From the NCBI GenBank assembly GCA_946885735.1, contig CAMPGW010000066.1, forward strand, positions 1 to 16,671: a stretch of 16,671 bases of DNA, written 5' to 3'. A model generated the notes under the pieces. The model had not been told where the DNA came from, ran no database searches, and saw nothing but the letters and a program-made list of their open reading frames with translations. Shown here piece by piece: positions 1-7,295 of this stretch. Position 1 is the first letter of the stretch, and the number at the start of each line of letters is the position of its first letter. A program made the position numbers and the translations under genes. The DNA comes from an uncultured Gammaproteobacteria bacterium (lineage in GTDB: Bacteria > Pseudomonadota > Gammaproteobacteria > Xanthomonadales > Xanthomonadaceae).

Positions 1-165
1 TTCTTCATCCTCGACGACCCGATCTTCAACGGCCTGGCGATCGCGCTGATCTTCGGCATCTTCGTCTCCACCGCGTTGACGCTGGTGGTGATTCCGCTGC
101 TGTACTACTCGTTGCTGCGGTGGCGACCGTCCGCGGTGCTCAGGGAATCGCCAACGCCGCATTGA
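1..165 (+). CDS. RND efflux permease, C-terminal fragment
   Basis: Partial gene that enters from the left edge in frame 1; the last 54 residues and a TGA stop are visible. The segment begins FFILDDPIFNGLAIALIFGI and continues with a hydrophobic helix ending in VVIPLLYY. This is the usual last membrane helix (TM12) and C-terminus of inner-membrane RND-type proton/drug or metal antiporters, where the DPIFxGLAIxLIFG and LTLVVIPxLYY strings are conserved. A short polar tail follows. The catalytic and substrate-binding parts lie outside the window, so drug versus metal specificity cannot be told. Its 3' end runs 26 bp into the convergent nuclease gene. It is not part of the RND permease at the right end of the window, which is a separate gene. 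Confidence 0.85.
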   Translation, partial: FFILDDPIFNGLAIALIFGIFVSTALTLVVIPLLYYSLLRWRPSAVLRESPTPH

Positions 166-931
166 GGGTGGCCGCCAGCCGGTCGCCGGCCTGGCGCAGG
201 CGCTGTTCGGCCAGCGGTCGATGCGCACGCACGTAGCCGTCGTCGATCTTGTGCCCGGTGGGATAGATCGCGCCGTCGGCGACGATGCGGCAGGACTCCT
301 GCGCCCACGCGCGCGCCGGATGCTTGGCGCCGCGGGTCGGGTCCGGGTCGAGGGCCGGGCGCGCCGCAAGCTGCCCGGCGTGTGCCTGCGCGGACACGCC
401 GGTGGAGGGAAGGATGTCGTAGTCCCAGACCAGGTGCAGGTTGGTGCCGCGGCCCTCGAGATTGACCTGGAAATCGCCGCCGCCCTTGTCGGCGCGCGGC
501 GTTGAGTGCAAGGGCTGGTGCACGTCGCCGATGAAGTGGACCAGGTACTTGAGCGCGTCGCGCCGTTCGGCGTCGGTGCGGCTGCGGTCCGACAGCACGG
601 CGAGCTGGCGTTCGATGGCGCCGACGACACAGGCGCCGTCGGGGCAGTCGCGGGCCGGCAGGTAATCGCATCCGCCATCGCGGAAATTCACGTAATGCCA
701 GCGCGACCGCGGATCCTTCGGGTCGGCCTTGCGGATATCGTCGGCCCAACTCGCCACGCCGGGCAGGTTCGGCTCCGGTTCGCCGGCCAGCAGCCTCGAT
801 ACCTCGGCGCGCGCGGCGGGCGTGAGCTGGCGCTGCGCCAGTTCGGCGGCGATCGCATGCGCGTCACGGCCCCAGCCGAGGGCGGGGGGCGTGGCGAGGC
901 AGAGCAGCAGCAGCAGCGGAAGGCGGGTCAT
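140..931 (-). CDS. Secreted S1/P1-type nuclease
   Basis: A 263-residue zinc-dependent single-strand-preferring nuclease of the S1/P1 family, which cleaves RNA and ssDNA outside the cytoplasm. The ATG at 931 is chosen because it places a clean signal peptide (residues 1-19, Leu-rich core, ending ALG) directly before Trp20-Gly. Family members need that free N-terminal Trp as a zinc ligand. His25 follows in the WGxxxH pattern. Other metal ligands are visible in [28 protein letters not shown] and GTNLHLVWD, so the trinuclear zinc site looks complete. Four cysteines in the mature part could form two disulfides. An upstream in-frame ATG (1000) would bury the signal peptide and overlap ompW, so it was rejected. 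The ribosome-binding region lies inside a strong hairpin (931-960). Length fits the bacterial family. Confidence 0.93.
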   Translation of the reverse strand: MTRLPLLLLLCLATPPALGWGRDAHAIAAELAQRQLTPAARAEVSRLLAGEPEPNLPGVASWADDIRKADPKDPRSRWHYVNFRDGGCDYLPARDCPDGACVVGAIERQLAVLSDRSRTDAERRDALKYLVHFIGDVHQPLHSTPRADKGGGDFQVNLEGRGTNLHLVWDYDILPSTGVSAQAHAGQLAARPALDPDPTRGAKHPARAWAQESCRIVADGAIYPTGHKIDDGYVRAHRPLAEQRLRQAGDRLAATLNAALAIP

Positions 932-960
932 GGTCCCGCCGGAGCTTATCCGGCGGGCCA
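931..960 (-). promoter_or_regulatory. Hairpin enclosing the nuclease ribosome-binding region
   Basis: Plus-strand arms CCCGCCGGA (935-943) and TCCGGCGGG (949-957) are perfect 9-bp complements around the loop GCTTA. With one unpaired base (934) the stem extends by three more pairs to 931/960. Read on the minus strand, the 3' arm contains GGCGGGA, the only Shine-Dalgarno-like string before the nuclease ATG, and the stem reaches the A of that ATG. There is no T tract. It could end ompW transcription, block nuclease translation, or both. Confidence 0.7.
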
Positions 961-974
961 AGAGCGCGCCAGCC

Positions 975-1592
975 TCAGAAGCGCCAGAAGTAGGCCACAC
1001 CGTAGACGAGTGGGTCGATGTTCACGGTGCCGACGTCGGTGCCGTCCACCGACACGTCGGTGTCGATGTCGATCCAGCGCACGTCCACGCGCAGCGTGCC
1101 CTTGTCGCCCAGCCTGAAGTCCAGGCCGGCATGCGCCGCCAGGCCCCAGGAATTGGACAGGTCCAGGTCGGTGCCGGCCAGCGGACCGGTGGTTTCCTGG
1201 TCGAAGAACAGCGTGTAGTTCACGCCCGCGCCGATGAAGGGCGACACCGTGTCGCCGTCGAAGTGGTACTGCAGGGTGAAGGTCGGCGGCAGGTGCTTGG
1301 TGGAGCCGGACTTGACGCCGTTGAGCGAAACCTCGTGCTCGAAGGGCAGCGAGGCCAGCACTTCCAGGCCGAGGTTGGGAGTGAAGAAGTATTCGGCGGT
1401 GACGGTCGGGCGCCAGTCGCTGCCGACATCGGCGTCGAACGCGCCCGCGGCCAGGCTGCCGTTGTCGGACTTCGGGTCGACGACGTGCGCGCCGAGCGAG
1501 ACGGTCCAGCTGCCGGGCTCCGCGGCGAAGGCGGGCGTCGCGAGTCCGGCCGCGAGGGCCAGGGCGAGGAGGGAACGGGTGGCAAGTTTCAT
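975..1592 (-). CDS. ompW: OmpW family outer-membrane porin
   Basis: A 205-residue outer-membrane protein of the OmpW family, small eight-stranded beta-barrels with a narrow hydrophobic channel. Residues 1-23 form a signal peptide ending AFA. The mature part shows alternating strand patterns, [19 protein letters not shown] near residues 63-81, then [11 protein letters not shown] and [15 protein letters not shown], all typical of OmpW. The last residue is Phe after an aromatic strand (YGVAYFWRF), the signal for BAM-mediated insertion. The ATG at 1592 has GGAG eight bases upstream. The nuclease follows 43 bp downstream on the same strand, but a strong hairpin lies between them. It is divergent from gap, with a 186-bp shared upstream region holding an FNR/CRP-type site. 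Confidence 0.93.
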   Translation of the reverse strand: MKLATRSLLALALAAGLATPAFAAEPGSWTVSLGAHVVDPKSDNGSLAAGAFDADVGSDWRPTVTAEYFFTPNLGLEVLASLPFEHEVSLNGVKSGSTKHLPPTFTLQYHFDGDTVSPFIGAGVNYTLFFDQETTGPLAGTDLDLSNSWGLAAHAGLDFRLGDKGTLRVDVRWIDIDTDVSVDGTDVGTVNIDPLVYGVAYFWRF

Positions 1593-1663
1593 GGATCGAC
1601 TCCAGGGTGGGAAAGGGGCGCCGCGAGGCTGGCGGCAGTTTCCCGCGGGCGCGGCCGGGACCG

Positions 1664-1679
1664 TTTGAGGGAGGTCAAA
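1664..1679. promoter_or_regulatory. FNR/CRP-type inverted repeat between ompW and gap
   Basis: TTTGA, six bases, TCAAA is a perfect two-fold repeat and contains TTGA-N6-TCAA, the core of the FNR/Anr box. It departs from the full consensus only at the innermost pair (G/C instead of T/A). Its centre (1671.5) lies 41.5 bases upstream of a start site predicted from a weak minus-strand hexamer GAAACT (1642-1637). That is the class II activator position for ompW. From the predicted gap start site it is about 66 bases upstream, which is not a standard activating phase. Binding is inference. Confidence 0.5.
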
Positions 1680-1725
1680 TCCCGATCGTTTGGCTCACGG
1701 ACGAATGCCGGCGCCGGGGACTTGC

Positions 1726-1731
1726 TAAAAT
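1726..1731 (+). promoter_or_regulatory. gap -10 box
   Basis: TAAAAT (5 of 6 to TATAAT) stands out in GC-rich DNA 47 bases before the gap ATG. No recognisable -35 lies 16-18 bases upstream, as at most promoters in this window. Confidence 0.55.
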
Positions 1732-1778
1732 CGCCGCTTCCCGTCCGCCGCGACGCCCTGCCCTTCGAGGAGTTCCGC

Positions 1779-2792
1779 ATGCCCATCAAGATCGCCATCA
1801 ACGGCTACGGCCGCATCGGCCGCAACGTCCTGCGCGCCATCTACGAATCCGGTCGCCAGGGCGAATTCCAGGTTGTGGCGATCAACGACCTGGGCGATGC
1901 GGGCACCAATGCGCACCTCACCCAGTACGACACCGCCCACGGCAAGTTCCCCGGCACGGTGACGGCGGAGGACGGCTTCCTGGTCGTCAACGGCGATCGC
2001 ATCAAGGTGCATGCCGTGCGCAACCCGGCCGAGATCCCGTGGGGCGAGTCGGGCGTGGACGTGGTGCTCGAGTGCACCGGCCTGTTCACCTCCAAGGCCA
2101 AGGCCAGCGCGCACCTGGCCGGCGGCGCGAAGAAGGTCATCATCTCCGCACCGGGCGACAAGGACGTGGACGGAACCTTCGTGTTCGGCGTCAACCACGA
2201 CCAGCTCAAGGCCTCGCACACGGTCATCTCCAATGCCTCGTGCACCACCAACTGCCTGGCGCCGCTGGCCAAGGTGCTGCACGCGAAGATCGGCATCGTC
2301 CATGGCCTGATGACCACCATCCACGCCTACACCAACGATCAGGTCCTGACGGATGTGTTCCACTCCGACCTGCGACGCGCCCGCAGCGCGACCATGTCGC
2401 AGATCCCGACCAAGACCGGCGCCGCCGCCGCGGTCGGGCTGGTGCTGCCGGAACTCAACGGCAAGCTCGACGGCTTCGCGATGCGGGTGCCGACCATCAA
2501 CGTGTCGGTGGTGGACCTGTGCTTCGTGGCCGCGCGCGACACGACCAAGGAAGAAATCGACGCCGCCGTGCTCGAAGCCAGCCAGGGCGAGCTCAAGGGC
2601 ATCCTCGGCTTCAACAAGGCGCCGCTGGTGTCGATCGATTTCAACCACGACCCGCGCAGCTCGGTCTACGACAGCACGCTCACCAAGGTCACCGGCGGCA
2701 CGCTGGTGAAGGTGCTGGCCTGGTACGACAACGAGTGGGGCTTCTCCAACCGCATGCTGGACATGACCGCCGCGTTGATGGCGGCCAAGTAA
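1779..2792 (+). CDS. gap: Glyceraldehyde-3-phosphate dehydrogenase
   Basis: A 337-residue cytoplasmic GAPDH, which oxidises glyceraldehyde-3-phosphate to 1,3-bisphosphoglycerate with NAD. The Rossmann start [13 protein letters not shown] is at the N-terminus. The catalytic Cys155 lies in [13 protein letters not shown] and the base His182 in [20 protein letters not shown] is near the C-terminus. An Asp after VVAIN (near residue 37) fits NAD preference. The HAYTNDQ...DLRRARSA form matches the Bacillus GapA-like subgroup rather than the E. coli GapA form (ATQ...WRGGR). The start is set by AGGAG six bases upstream and by homology; a longer open frame continues upstream through non-coding DNA and was rejected. 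It is monocistronic: the next gene is convergent behind a strong hairpin. Confidence 0.97.
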   Translation: MPIKIAINGYGRIGRNVLRAIYESGRQGEFQVVAINDLGDAGTNAHLTQYDTAHGKFPGTVTAEDGFLVVNGDRIKVHAVRNPAEIPWGESGVDVVLECTGLFTSKAKASAHLAGGAKKVIISAPGDKDVDGTFVFGVNHDQLKASHTVISNASCTTNCLAPLAKVLHAKIGIVHGLMTTIHAYTNDQVLTDVFHSDLRRARSATMSQIPTKTGAAAAVGLVLPELNGKLDGFAMRVPTINVSVVDLCFVAARDTTKEEIDAAVLEASQGELKGILGFNKAPLVSIDFNHDPRSSVYDSTLTKVTGGTLVKVLAWYDNEWGFSNRMLDMTAALMAAK

Positions 2793-2798
2793 ACCGGC

Positions 2799-2830
2799 GA
2801 CACCGCCGCGGCCACGCCGCGGCGCGTGTC
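2799..2830. terminator. Bidirectional hairpin between gap and sua5
   Basis: Arms CGCCGCGG (2804-2811) and CCGCGGCG (2817-2824) pair perfectly around CCACG. After a bulged C (2825), GACAC pairs with GTGTC, giving 13 pairs. The hairpin fills the 36-bp gap between the convergent gap and sua5 genes and touches the sua5 stop. No T tract follows on either strand, so it may be a weak intrinsic terminator or a 3'-end stabilising structure. Confidence 0.65.
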
Positions 2831-3815
2831 AGGTGCCGTCCTCGGTCTCGGCCGGGGCGGCGCCGGCGGCGGAGCGGCGCAGGCGATCATGGATCGCCTC
2901 CCAGCCCGCATCCCCGGGCGGGGTCTCGACCAGCAACAGGTTCACGTCTTCCGCGTCCAGCGCACGCAGCGCCGCGTACAGGCCGTGCGCGTAATCGGCT
3001 GGCCGCGCCGGCAGGGCCTGGCCCTTCCACGGCGGCGGCAAGCTCTCCACCGCCAGCAGGCGCACGCGCTTGCCGAGCGCCTGTTGTCGCGTCGCTTCCT
3101 CGACCAGCGCGCGGCGCGGCATCATCAGCAACGAGGTGCTCGGCGCATAGTGCGCTTCGAGGGTGCCAGACGCACGCGGGCTAGCCGCCGTCGGTCCCGT
3201 CTCCACCGGCCCGATGACGTCCGCCAGTTGCGCGGCGCCGATGCGGCCCGGTCGCAGGATGCGGGGCGTGGCGCCACACAGGTCGACGATCGTGCTCTCG
3301 ATGCCGACTTCGCAATCGCCGCCGTCGAGCACGATCGCCACGCCCTCGGGGAATTCCTCGCGCACGTGCGCGGCCGTGGTGGGACTGACTCGGCCGAATC
3401 GGTTGGCCGAGGGCGCCGCCACGCCGCCGCCGAAGCTGCGCAGCAACGCCAGCGCGATCGGGTGGTCGGGGCAGCGCAGTCCGACGGTGTCCTGGCCGCC
3501 GGTGACCTCGTCCGGCACGTGCGGGGCGCGCGGCAGGATCATCGTCAGCGGCCCGGGCCAGAACGCGGCGGCGAGCGCCTCCGCGCGCGGATCCCGGTCG
3601 CGCGTCCAATGCGCGAGCGCGGCCGCGTCGGCGACGTGCACGATCAGTGGGTGGTTCGCGGGCCGGCCCTTGAGCGCGAAGATCCGGCGCACCGCCTCGG
3701 GATTGGCGGCATCGGCGGCCAGGCCGTAGACCGTCTCGGTGGGCATGCCGACCAGTTCGCCGCGCCGAAGCGCAGCGACGGCGCGCTCGATCGGGTCGCG
3801 GGCGGCATCGTCCAT
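2829..3815 (-). CDS. sua5: Threonylcarbamoyl-AMP synthase, Sua5 type (tRNA t6A)
   Basis: A 328-residue enzyme that makes L-threonylcarbamoyladenylate from threonine, bicarbonate and ATP, the first step of t6A37 modification in ANN-decoding tRNAs. The YrdC domain covers about residues 8-195: PTETVYGL at 25-32, the KxR motif at Lys49/Arg51, [10 protein letters not shown] near 85-94 and SAN at 136-138 before [14 protein letters not shown] and RILRPG close the domain. A linker with the Sua5-typical HYAPS then leads to a C-terminal Sua5 domain, so this is the two-domain Sua5 form rather than the short TsaC/YrdC form. No clear Shine-Dalgarno precedes the ATG at 3815. The gene is divergent from pgk (80 bp apart) and convergent with gap. 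It is a single-gene unit unrelated to glycolysis. Confidence 0.93.
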   Translation of the reverse strand: MDDAARDPIERAVAALRRGELVGMPTETVYGLAADAANPEAVRRIFALKGRPANHPLIVHVADAAALAHWTRDRDPRAEALAAAFWPGPLTMILPRAPHVPDEVTGGQDTVGLRCPDHPIALALLRSFGGGVAAPSANRFGRVSPTTAAHVREEFPEGVAIVLDGGDCEVGIESTIVDLCGATPRILRPGRIGAAQLADVIGPVETGPTAASPRASGTLEAHYAPSTSLLMMPRRALVEEATRQQALGKRVRLLAVESLPPPWKGQALPARPADYAHGLYAALRALDAEDVNLLLVETPPGDAGWEAIHDRLRRSAAGAAPAETEDGT

Positions 3816-3861
3816 GCCGGCATTCTCACACAGCCGCCGCGGCCGGCGTGCGGGCCGCCGT

Positions 3862-3867
3862 TACAAT
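3862..3867 (+). promoter_or_regulatory. pgk -10 box
   Basis: TACAAT (5 of 6) lies 28 bases before the pgk ATG. No -35 match is present. An inverted repeat ATGGGG-GT-CCCCAT (3866-3879) begins inside the hexamer and covers the expected start site. Confidence 0.6.
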
Positions 3868-3879
3868 GGGGGTCCCCAT
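3866..3879. promoter_or_regulatory. Inverted repeat over the pgk start site
   Basis: ATGGGG and CCCCAT are perfect complements two bases apart. The repeat overlaps the last two bases of the pgk -10 box and spans the predicted +1. This is a typical place for a repressor operator, but no regulator is known from the sequence. Confidence 0.35.
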
Positions 3880-3895
3880 CCCGAGGAGCACGCCG

Positions 3896-5074
3896 ATGTC
3901 CATCCAGCGCATGACCGATCTCGACCTGGCCGGGCGCCGCGTGCTCATCCGCGAGGACCTCAACGTCCCGGTCAAGGGCGGTCGCATCACCTCCGAACAG
4001 CGCATCGTGGCGGCCCTGCCGACCCTGCGTCACGCGCTGGAGAAAGGCGCCGCGGTGATGGTGATGTCGCACCTGGGCCGCCCGAAGGAAGGCCAGTGGA
4101 GCGCCGAGGACTCGCTGGCACCGGTCGCCGCGCGCCTGTCGGAACTGCTCGGCCGCCCGGTGCCGCTACGACGCGATTGGGTGGATGGCGTGGAGGTCGC
4201 TCCCGGCGAGATCGTCCTGCTCGAGAACTGCCGCATGAACGTCGGCGAGGGCAAGGACGACGAGGCGCTGGCCCGCAAGTACGCGGCCCTGTGCGACGTG
4301 TTCGTGATGGATGCCTTCGGCACCGCGCATCGCGCGCAGGCCTCCACCCATGGCGTGATCCGCTTCGCCGCCCAGGCCTGCGGCGGACCGTTGCTGATGG
4401 CTGAGCTCGATGCGCTGGCGCGCGCCCTGCACGCGCCGGCGCGTCCCTTGGTGGCGATCGTCGCCGGCTCCAAGGTATCGACCAAACTCGAACTGCTCGG
4501 CAGCCTGGTGGAGAGGGTCGACCAGCTGATCGTCGGCGGCGGCATAGCCAATACCTTCATCGCCGCGATGGGCCACGGCGTGGGCGCATCGCTATGCGAG
4601 CATGACCTGGTGGAAACCGCGCGGCGAATCCTGGCGCAGGCAAGCGCGCGTGGCGCGGCGATCCCGCTGCCGGTCGACGTGGTCGTGGCGCCGCGCTTTG
4701 CCGCCGATGCGCCAGCCACGGTCAAGTCCGTGGATGCGATCGCCGCCGACGACATGGTCCTGGACATCGGGCCGCAGACGGCCGCTGCCTATGCGGCCAC
4801 CATCGCCGCGGCCGGCACCGTGATCTGGAACGGACCGGTCGGCGTTTTCGAGTTCGACGCTTTCGGCAAGGGCACGGAAGCGCTCGCGCATGCAATCGCC
4901 GATTCGACCGCGTTCTCCATCGCCGGCGGCGGCGACACCCTGGCGGCGGTGGACAAATACGGCGTGGCGGCGGGCATTGACTACATCTCCACCGGTGGCG
5001 GAGCCTTCCTCGAATTCTGCGAAGGGAAGGTGCTGCCGGCCGTCGCCGCGCTGGAGGCGCGCGCGGCCACCTGA
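3896..5074 (+). CDS. pgk: Phosphoglycerate kinase
   Basis: A 392-residue cytoplasmic two-lobed kinase that transfers the acyl phosphate of 1,3-bisphosphoglycerate to ADP. N-lobe substrate residues are visible in [28 protein letters not shown] and [12 protein letters not shown]. The hinge and nucleotide-lobe motifs follow: [30 protein letters not shown] (311-319), GGGDT (344-348) and [10 protein letters not shown]. Length is normal for bacterial Pgk. The ATG at 3896 has GAGGAG seven bases upstream. A longer open frame starting at 3848 would run through the promoter and was rejected. It follows the divergent sua5 gene, has its own -10 box, and is separated by 103 bp from the next gene. Unlike the E. 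coli arrangement it is not directly joined to an aldolase gene. Confidence 0.97.
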   Translation: MSIQRMTDLDLAGRRVLIREDLNVPVKGGRITSEQRIVAALPTLRHALEKGAAVMVMSHLGRPKEGQWSAEDSLAPVAARLSELLGRPVPLRRDWVDGVEVAPGEIVLLENCRMNVGEGKDDEALARKYAALCDVFVMDAFGTAHRAQASTHGVIRFAAQACGGPLLMAELDALARALHAPARPLVAIVAGSKVSTKLELLGSLVERVDQLIVGGGIANTFIAAMGHGVGASLCEHDLVETARRILAQASARGAAIPLPVDVVVAPRFAADAPATVKSVDAIAADDMVLDIGPQTAAAYAATIAAAGTVIWNGPVGVFEFDAFGKGTEALAHAIADSTAFSIAGGGDTLAAVDKYGVAAGIDYISTGGGAFLEFCEGKVLPAVAALEARAAT

Positions 5075-5144
5075 GGCAGCGTCCCCTGGCGCACGCGTTC
5101 TGCGTTTTGCCGGGTGAAGCACGCGATGCAACGTTCGAGCGTGT

Positions 5145-5150
5145 TAGCGT
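5145..5150 (+). promoter_or_regulatory. -10-like box before the transglutaminase/Sel1 pair
   Basis: TAGCGT in the context TGTTAGCGTG lies 27 bases before the 5178 ATG. The same TAGCGTG string, with a similar left flank, precedes pyk at 9593. The match to TATAAT is only moderate (T, A and final T), and no -35 is seen. Confidence 0.35.
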
Positions 5151-5177
5151 GCGTGCAAACCCCGGGGGCCTTCATCG

Positions 5178-7295
5178 ATGATGCAGCGTTTGCGTGGCCG
5201 GCTTGCCGGCCTGGTCGGAGTGTCCTTCCTCCTTTGCGCCCAAGCCCTCCTCGCCGCCGCACCGGCCGGCCCGGACGAATCCACGGCAACGCCGGGCGCG
5301 GCGAAAACCCACGAACGCGGCGAGTTCCGCTTCTCCACAGCCCCCGCGCCGGAATGGGTGAACGTGCACGATGTCGCGGCGCAATGGCCGGCGAAGGCCA
5401 GCGGCGACCTCAACTCGACCCGGTGGCGCAACTGGCTGCTCGATAGCCAGTTCGACCGCCGCGGCGGGCGCCGGGTGAGCTACTTCGACCAGGCGTACCA
5501 GCCGTTGACCAACGAACTGGTGGCGTCCTCGGCCAAATACAGCATCGAGTTCAATCCGCTCTACCAGACGCTGACCCTCCATCGGGCAGAGGTCAGGCGC
5601 GACGGCGTGTGGACGAATCGGCTGGATCCCAACCGCATCTCACTTGCGCGACGCGAAGAGCGCTTCGAGCGCGACATGGCCGACGGCAACGTGACGGCGC
5701 TGGTGCTGTTGCCGGACGTCCGGGTTGGCGACGTGGTCCGCTTGGCCTACTCGATCGAAGGCAGCAACCCCATCCTTGCCGGCAGCATCAATGACACCGT
5801 GCGCCTGGGCTGGATCGATCCGCTGCTCGAGCGCCACGTGCGAGCGCTGTTCGATCGCTCCGACGAGGTCGAGTACCGCCGGTTCAACACCGAGGCCCCG
5901 GTGCGCCTACGGACCGTCGGTGACCACGAGGAACTTTCGGTGGATGCGCGGCTGGTACCCGCCAGCCGCGACGAGGGCTCCTATCCGGCCTGGTTCGATC
6001 GCTTTCCCACGGTGCAGTTCGGCCGCAGGCGCAATTGGGCGGAGGTGGTCGCCTGGGCGCTGCCTCTCTATCCCGAGGCGAGCCTTCCCGCCGACCTCGA
6101 GGAGCGGATTACGGCATGGAAGGCGATCGCCGACCCGCAAGCACGTGCCTTCGCGATCCTGCGCACGGTGCAGCGGGAGGTGCGCTATTTCGGTGCGGAA
6201 ATGGGCGACAACACCCATCGCCCGGCGCCGCCGGCCGAAACATGGCAGCGACGCTATGGCGATTGCAAGGACAAGGCGTACCTGGTGACCGCCCTGCTGC
6301 GCAGCGCGGGCATCGAGGCCGAACCTGCGCTGGTTTCGATGGGCGACGGCAAGTCGCTGTTCCAGCGGCTGCCGGCGGCGTCGGCCTTCGACCACGTCAT
6401 CGTGCGTGCCAGGATCGAAGGCCGCGACTACTGGCTCGACGCCACGCTTGCCGAGCAACACGGCGACCTGCGCACGCTGGACGTGCGCGAGTACGGCGCG
6501 GCGCTGCCGGTACGCGAAGGTGAAACCGCGCTGGTTCCGGTCAGCGCCCCGGGCAAGACCAACAACGCCGTGAGCGTGGACGAGCGCTTCACGCCGACGG
6601 AGGACGGCGGCCTCGAGCTTGCCATTCGCACCGTCTATACCGGACGCCGCGCGGAGACCATGCGCTGGCGCGTCAACTCCGAAGGCGTGGCGGAGATGTC
6701 GCGCCAGTTCGCCGACTACTACCGCAAGCGCTACAGCAGCCTGGACGTAGTCAAGCCGATCGTCGTCGTGGATCCCGCCGATGCCGACGAGCTCGTGCTG
6801 ACCGAGCACTACCGGCTCAGGGAGCCATGGGCCGCCAACACCGGCGGCATGCGGCAGATCGAGCTGTACGCCGAGGCGCTGTCCGGCGACGCGCAGCTTC
6901 CATCGTCGATGGAGCGCAAGGGCCCGCTGGGCCTGAACCGACCCGCCACGCTGGAGCACGCCATCACCTTCGTGTTGCCCAAGGGCTGGAGCCTGGTCGA
7001 GCCGCCCGAAACGGCCGACATCGATGCCGGCGCGATCCGCTACCAACGTAGCGCCACCAGCGCGGCCGGCCGTTTCGAGCTCAAGCACCGGTTCGACCTG
7101 CGCCAAGACGAGGTCGCGCCGGCGCAGGTGCCGGAATTCCTCCGCCAGCTTCGCCAGGTCCGTGAAAACCTGGGCAGTCGCATCTCCTTCCAGGTCGCTG
7201 GCGCCGAGGCCGATGCCGAGCGCCGCGAACGCCTGCGCAAACTGCTGCGCGAGACACTGGACGACAAGCCCGACGCCGAGGAGGCAAAGCCATGA
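5178..7295 (+). CDS. Exported DUF3857/transglutaminase-like protein
   Basis: A 705-residue exported protein. Residues 1-27 form a signal peptide (Arg-rich n-region, hydrophobic core, ALLAAA). About 75-240 resembles the DUF3857 beta-rich domain (YQTLTLHRAEVRRDG, VLLPDVRVGDVVRLAYSIEG). About 300-425 is a transglutaminase-core papain-like fold with a complete triad: Cys363 in RYGDCKDK, His406 in FDHVIV and Asp421 in YWLDAT. About 440-640 is a further beta-rich domain. Cys363 is the only cysteine in the mature protein, as expected for a thiol active site. Bacterial members may crosslink, hydrolyse or transfer amides; the substrate is unknown. ATG at 5178 or 5181 is possible; GGGGG lies upstream. 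The stop overlaps the start of the Sel1 gene (ATGA), so the two are translationally coupled. A charged C-terminal tail argues against a membrane anchor. Confidence 0.85.
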   Translation: MMQRLRGRLAGLVGVSFLLCAQALLAAAPAGPDESTATPGAAKTHERGEFRFSTAPAPEWVNVHDVAAQWPAKASGDLNSTRWRNWLLDSQFDRRGGRRVSYFDQAYQPLTNELVASSAKYSIEFNPLYQTLTLHRAEVRRDGVWTNRLDPNRISLARREERFERDMADGNVTALVLLPDVRVGDVVRLAYSIEGSNPILAGSINDTVRLGWIDPLLERHVRALFDRSDEVEYRRFNTEAPVRLRTVGDHEELSVDARLVPASRDEGSYPAWFDRFPTVQFGRRRNWAEVVAWALPLYPEASLPADLEERITAWKAIADPQARAFAILRTVQREVRYFGAEMGDNTHRPAPPAETWQRRYGDCKDKAYLVTALLRSAGIEAEPALVSMGDGKSLFQRLPAASAFDHVIVRARIEGRDYWLDATLAEQHGDLRTLDVREYGAALPVREGETALVPVSAPGKTNNAVSVDERFTPTEDGGLELAIRTVYTGRRAETMRWRVNSEGVAEMSRQFADYYRKRYSSLDVVKPIVVVDPADADELVLTEHYRLREPWAANTGGMRQIELYAEALSGDAQLPSSMERKGPLGLNRPATLEHAITFVLPKGWSLVEPPETADIDAGAIRYQRSATSAAGRFELKHRFDLRQDEVAPAQVPEFLRQLRQVRENLGSRISFQVAGAEADAERRERLRKLLRETLDDKPDAEEAKP

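Noticed and set aside
932..1000. Longer nuclease with 23 extra N-terminal residues
   Set aside because: It would overlap ompW, bury the signal peptide and span the hairpin; S1/P1 enzymes need the Trp exposed after signal cleavage.
729..1778. N-terminal extension of gap by 350 codons
   Set aside because: It runs antisense through ompW and across the promoter region; the GAPDH N-terminus and AGGAG fix the start at 1779.
3839..3858. GCGGCC-N8-GGCCGC dyad upstream of pgk
   Set aside because: Only six GC pairs with an eight-base loop; expected often by chance in this composition.
5090..5110. Possible terminator ACGC-GTTCT-GCGTTTT after pgk
   Set aside because: Only four stem pairs and a four-T run; too weak to annotate.
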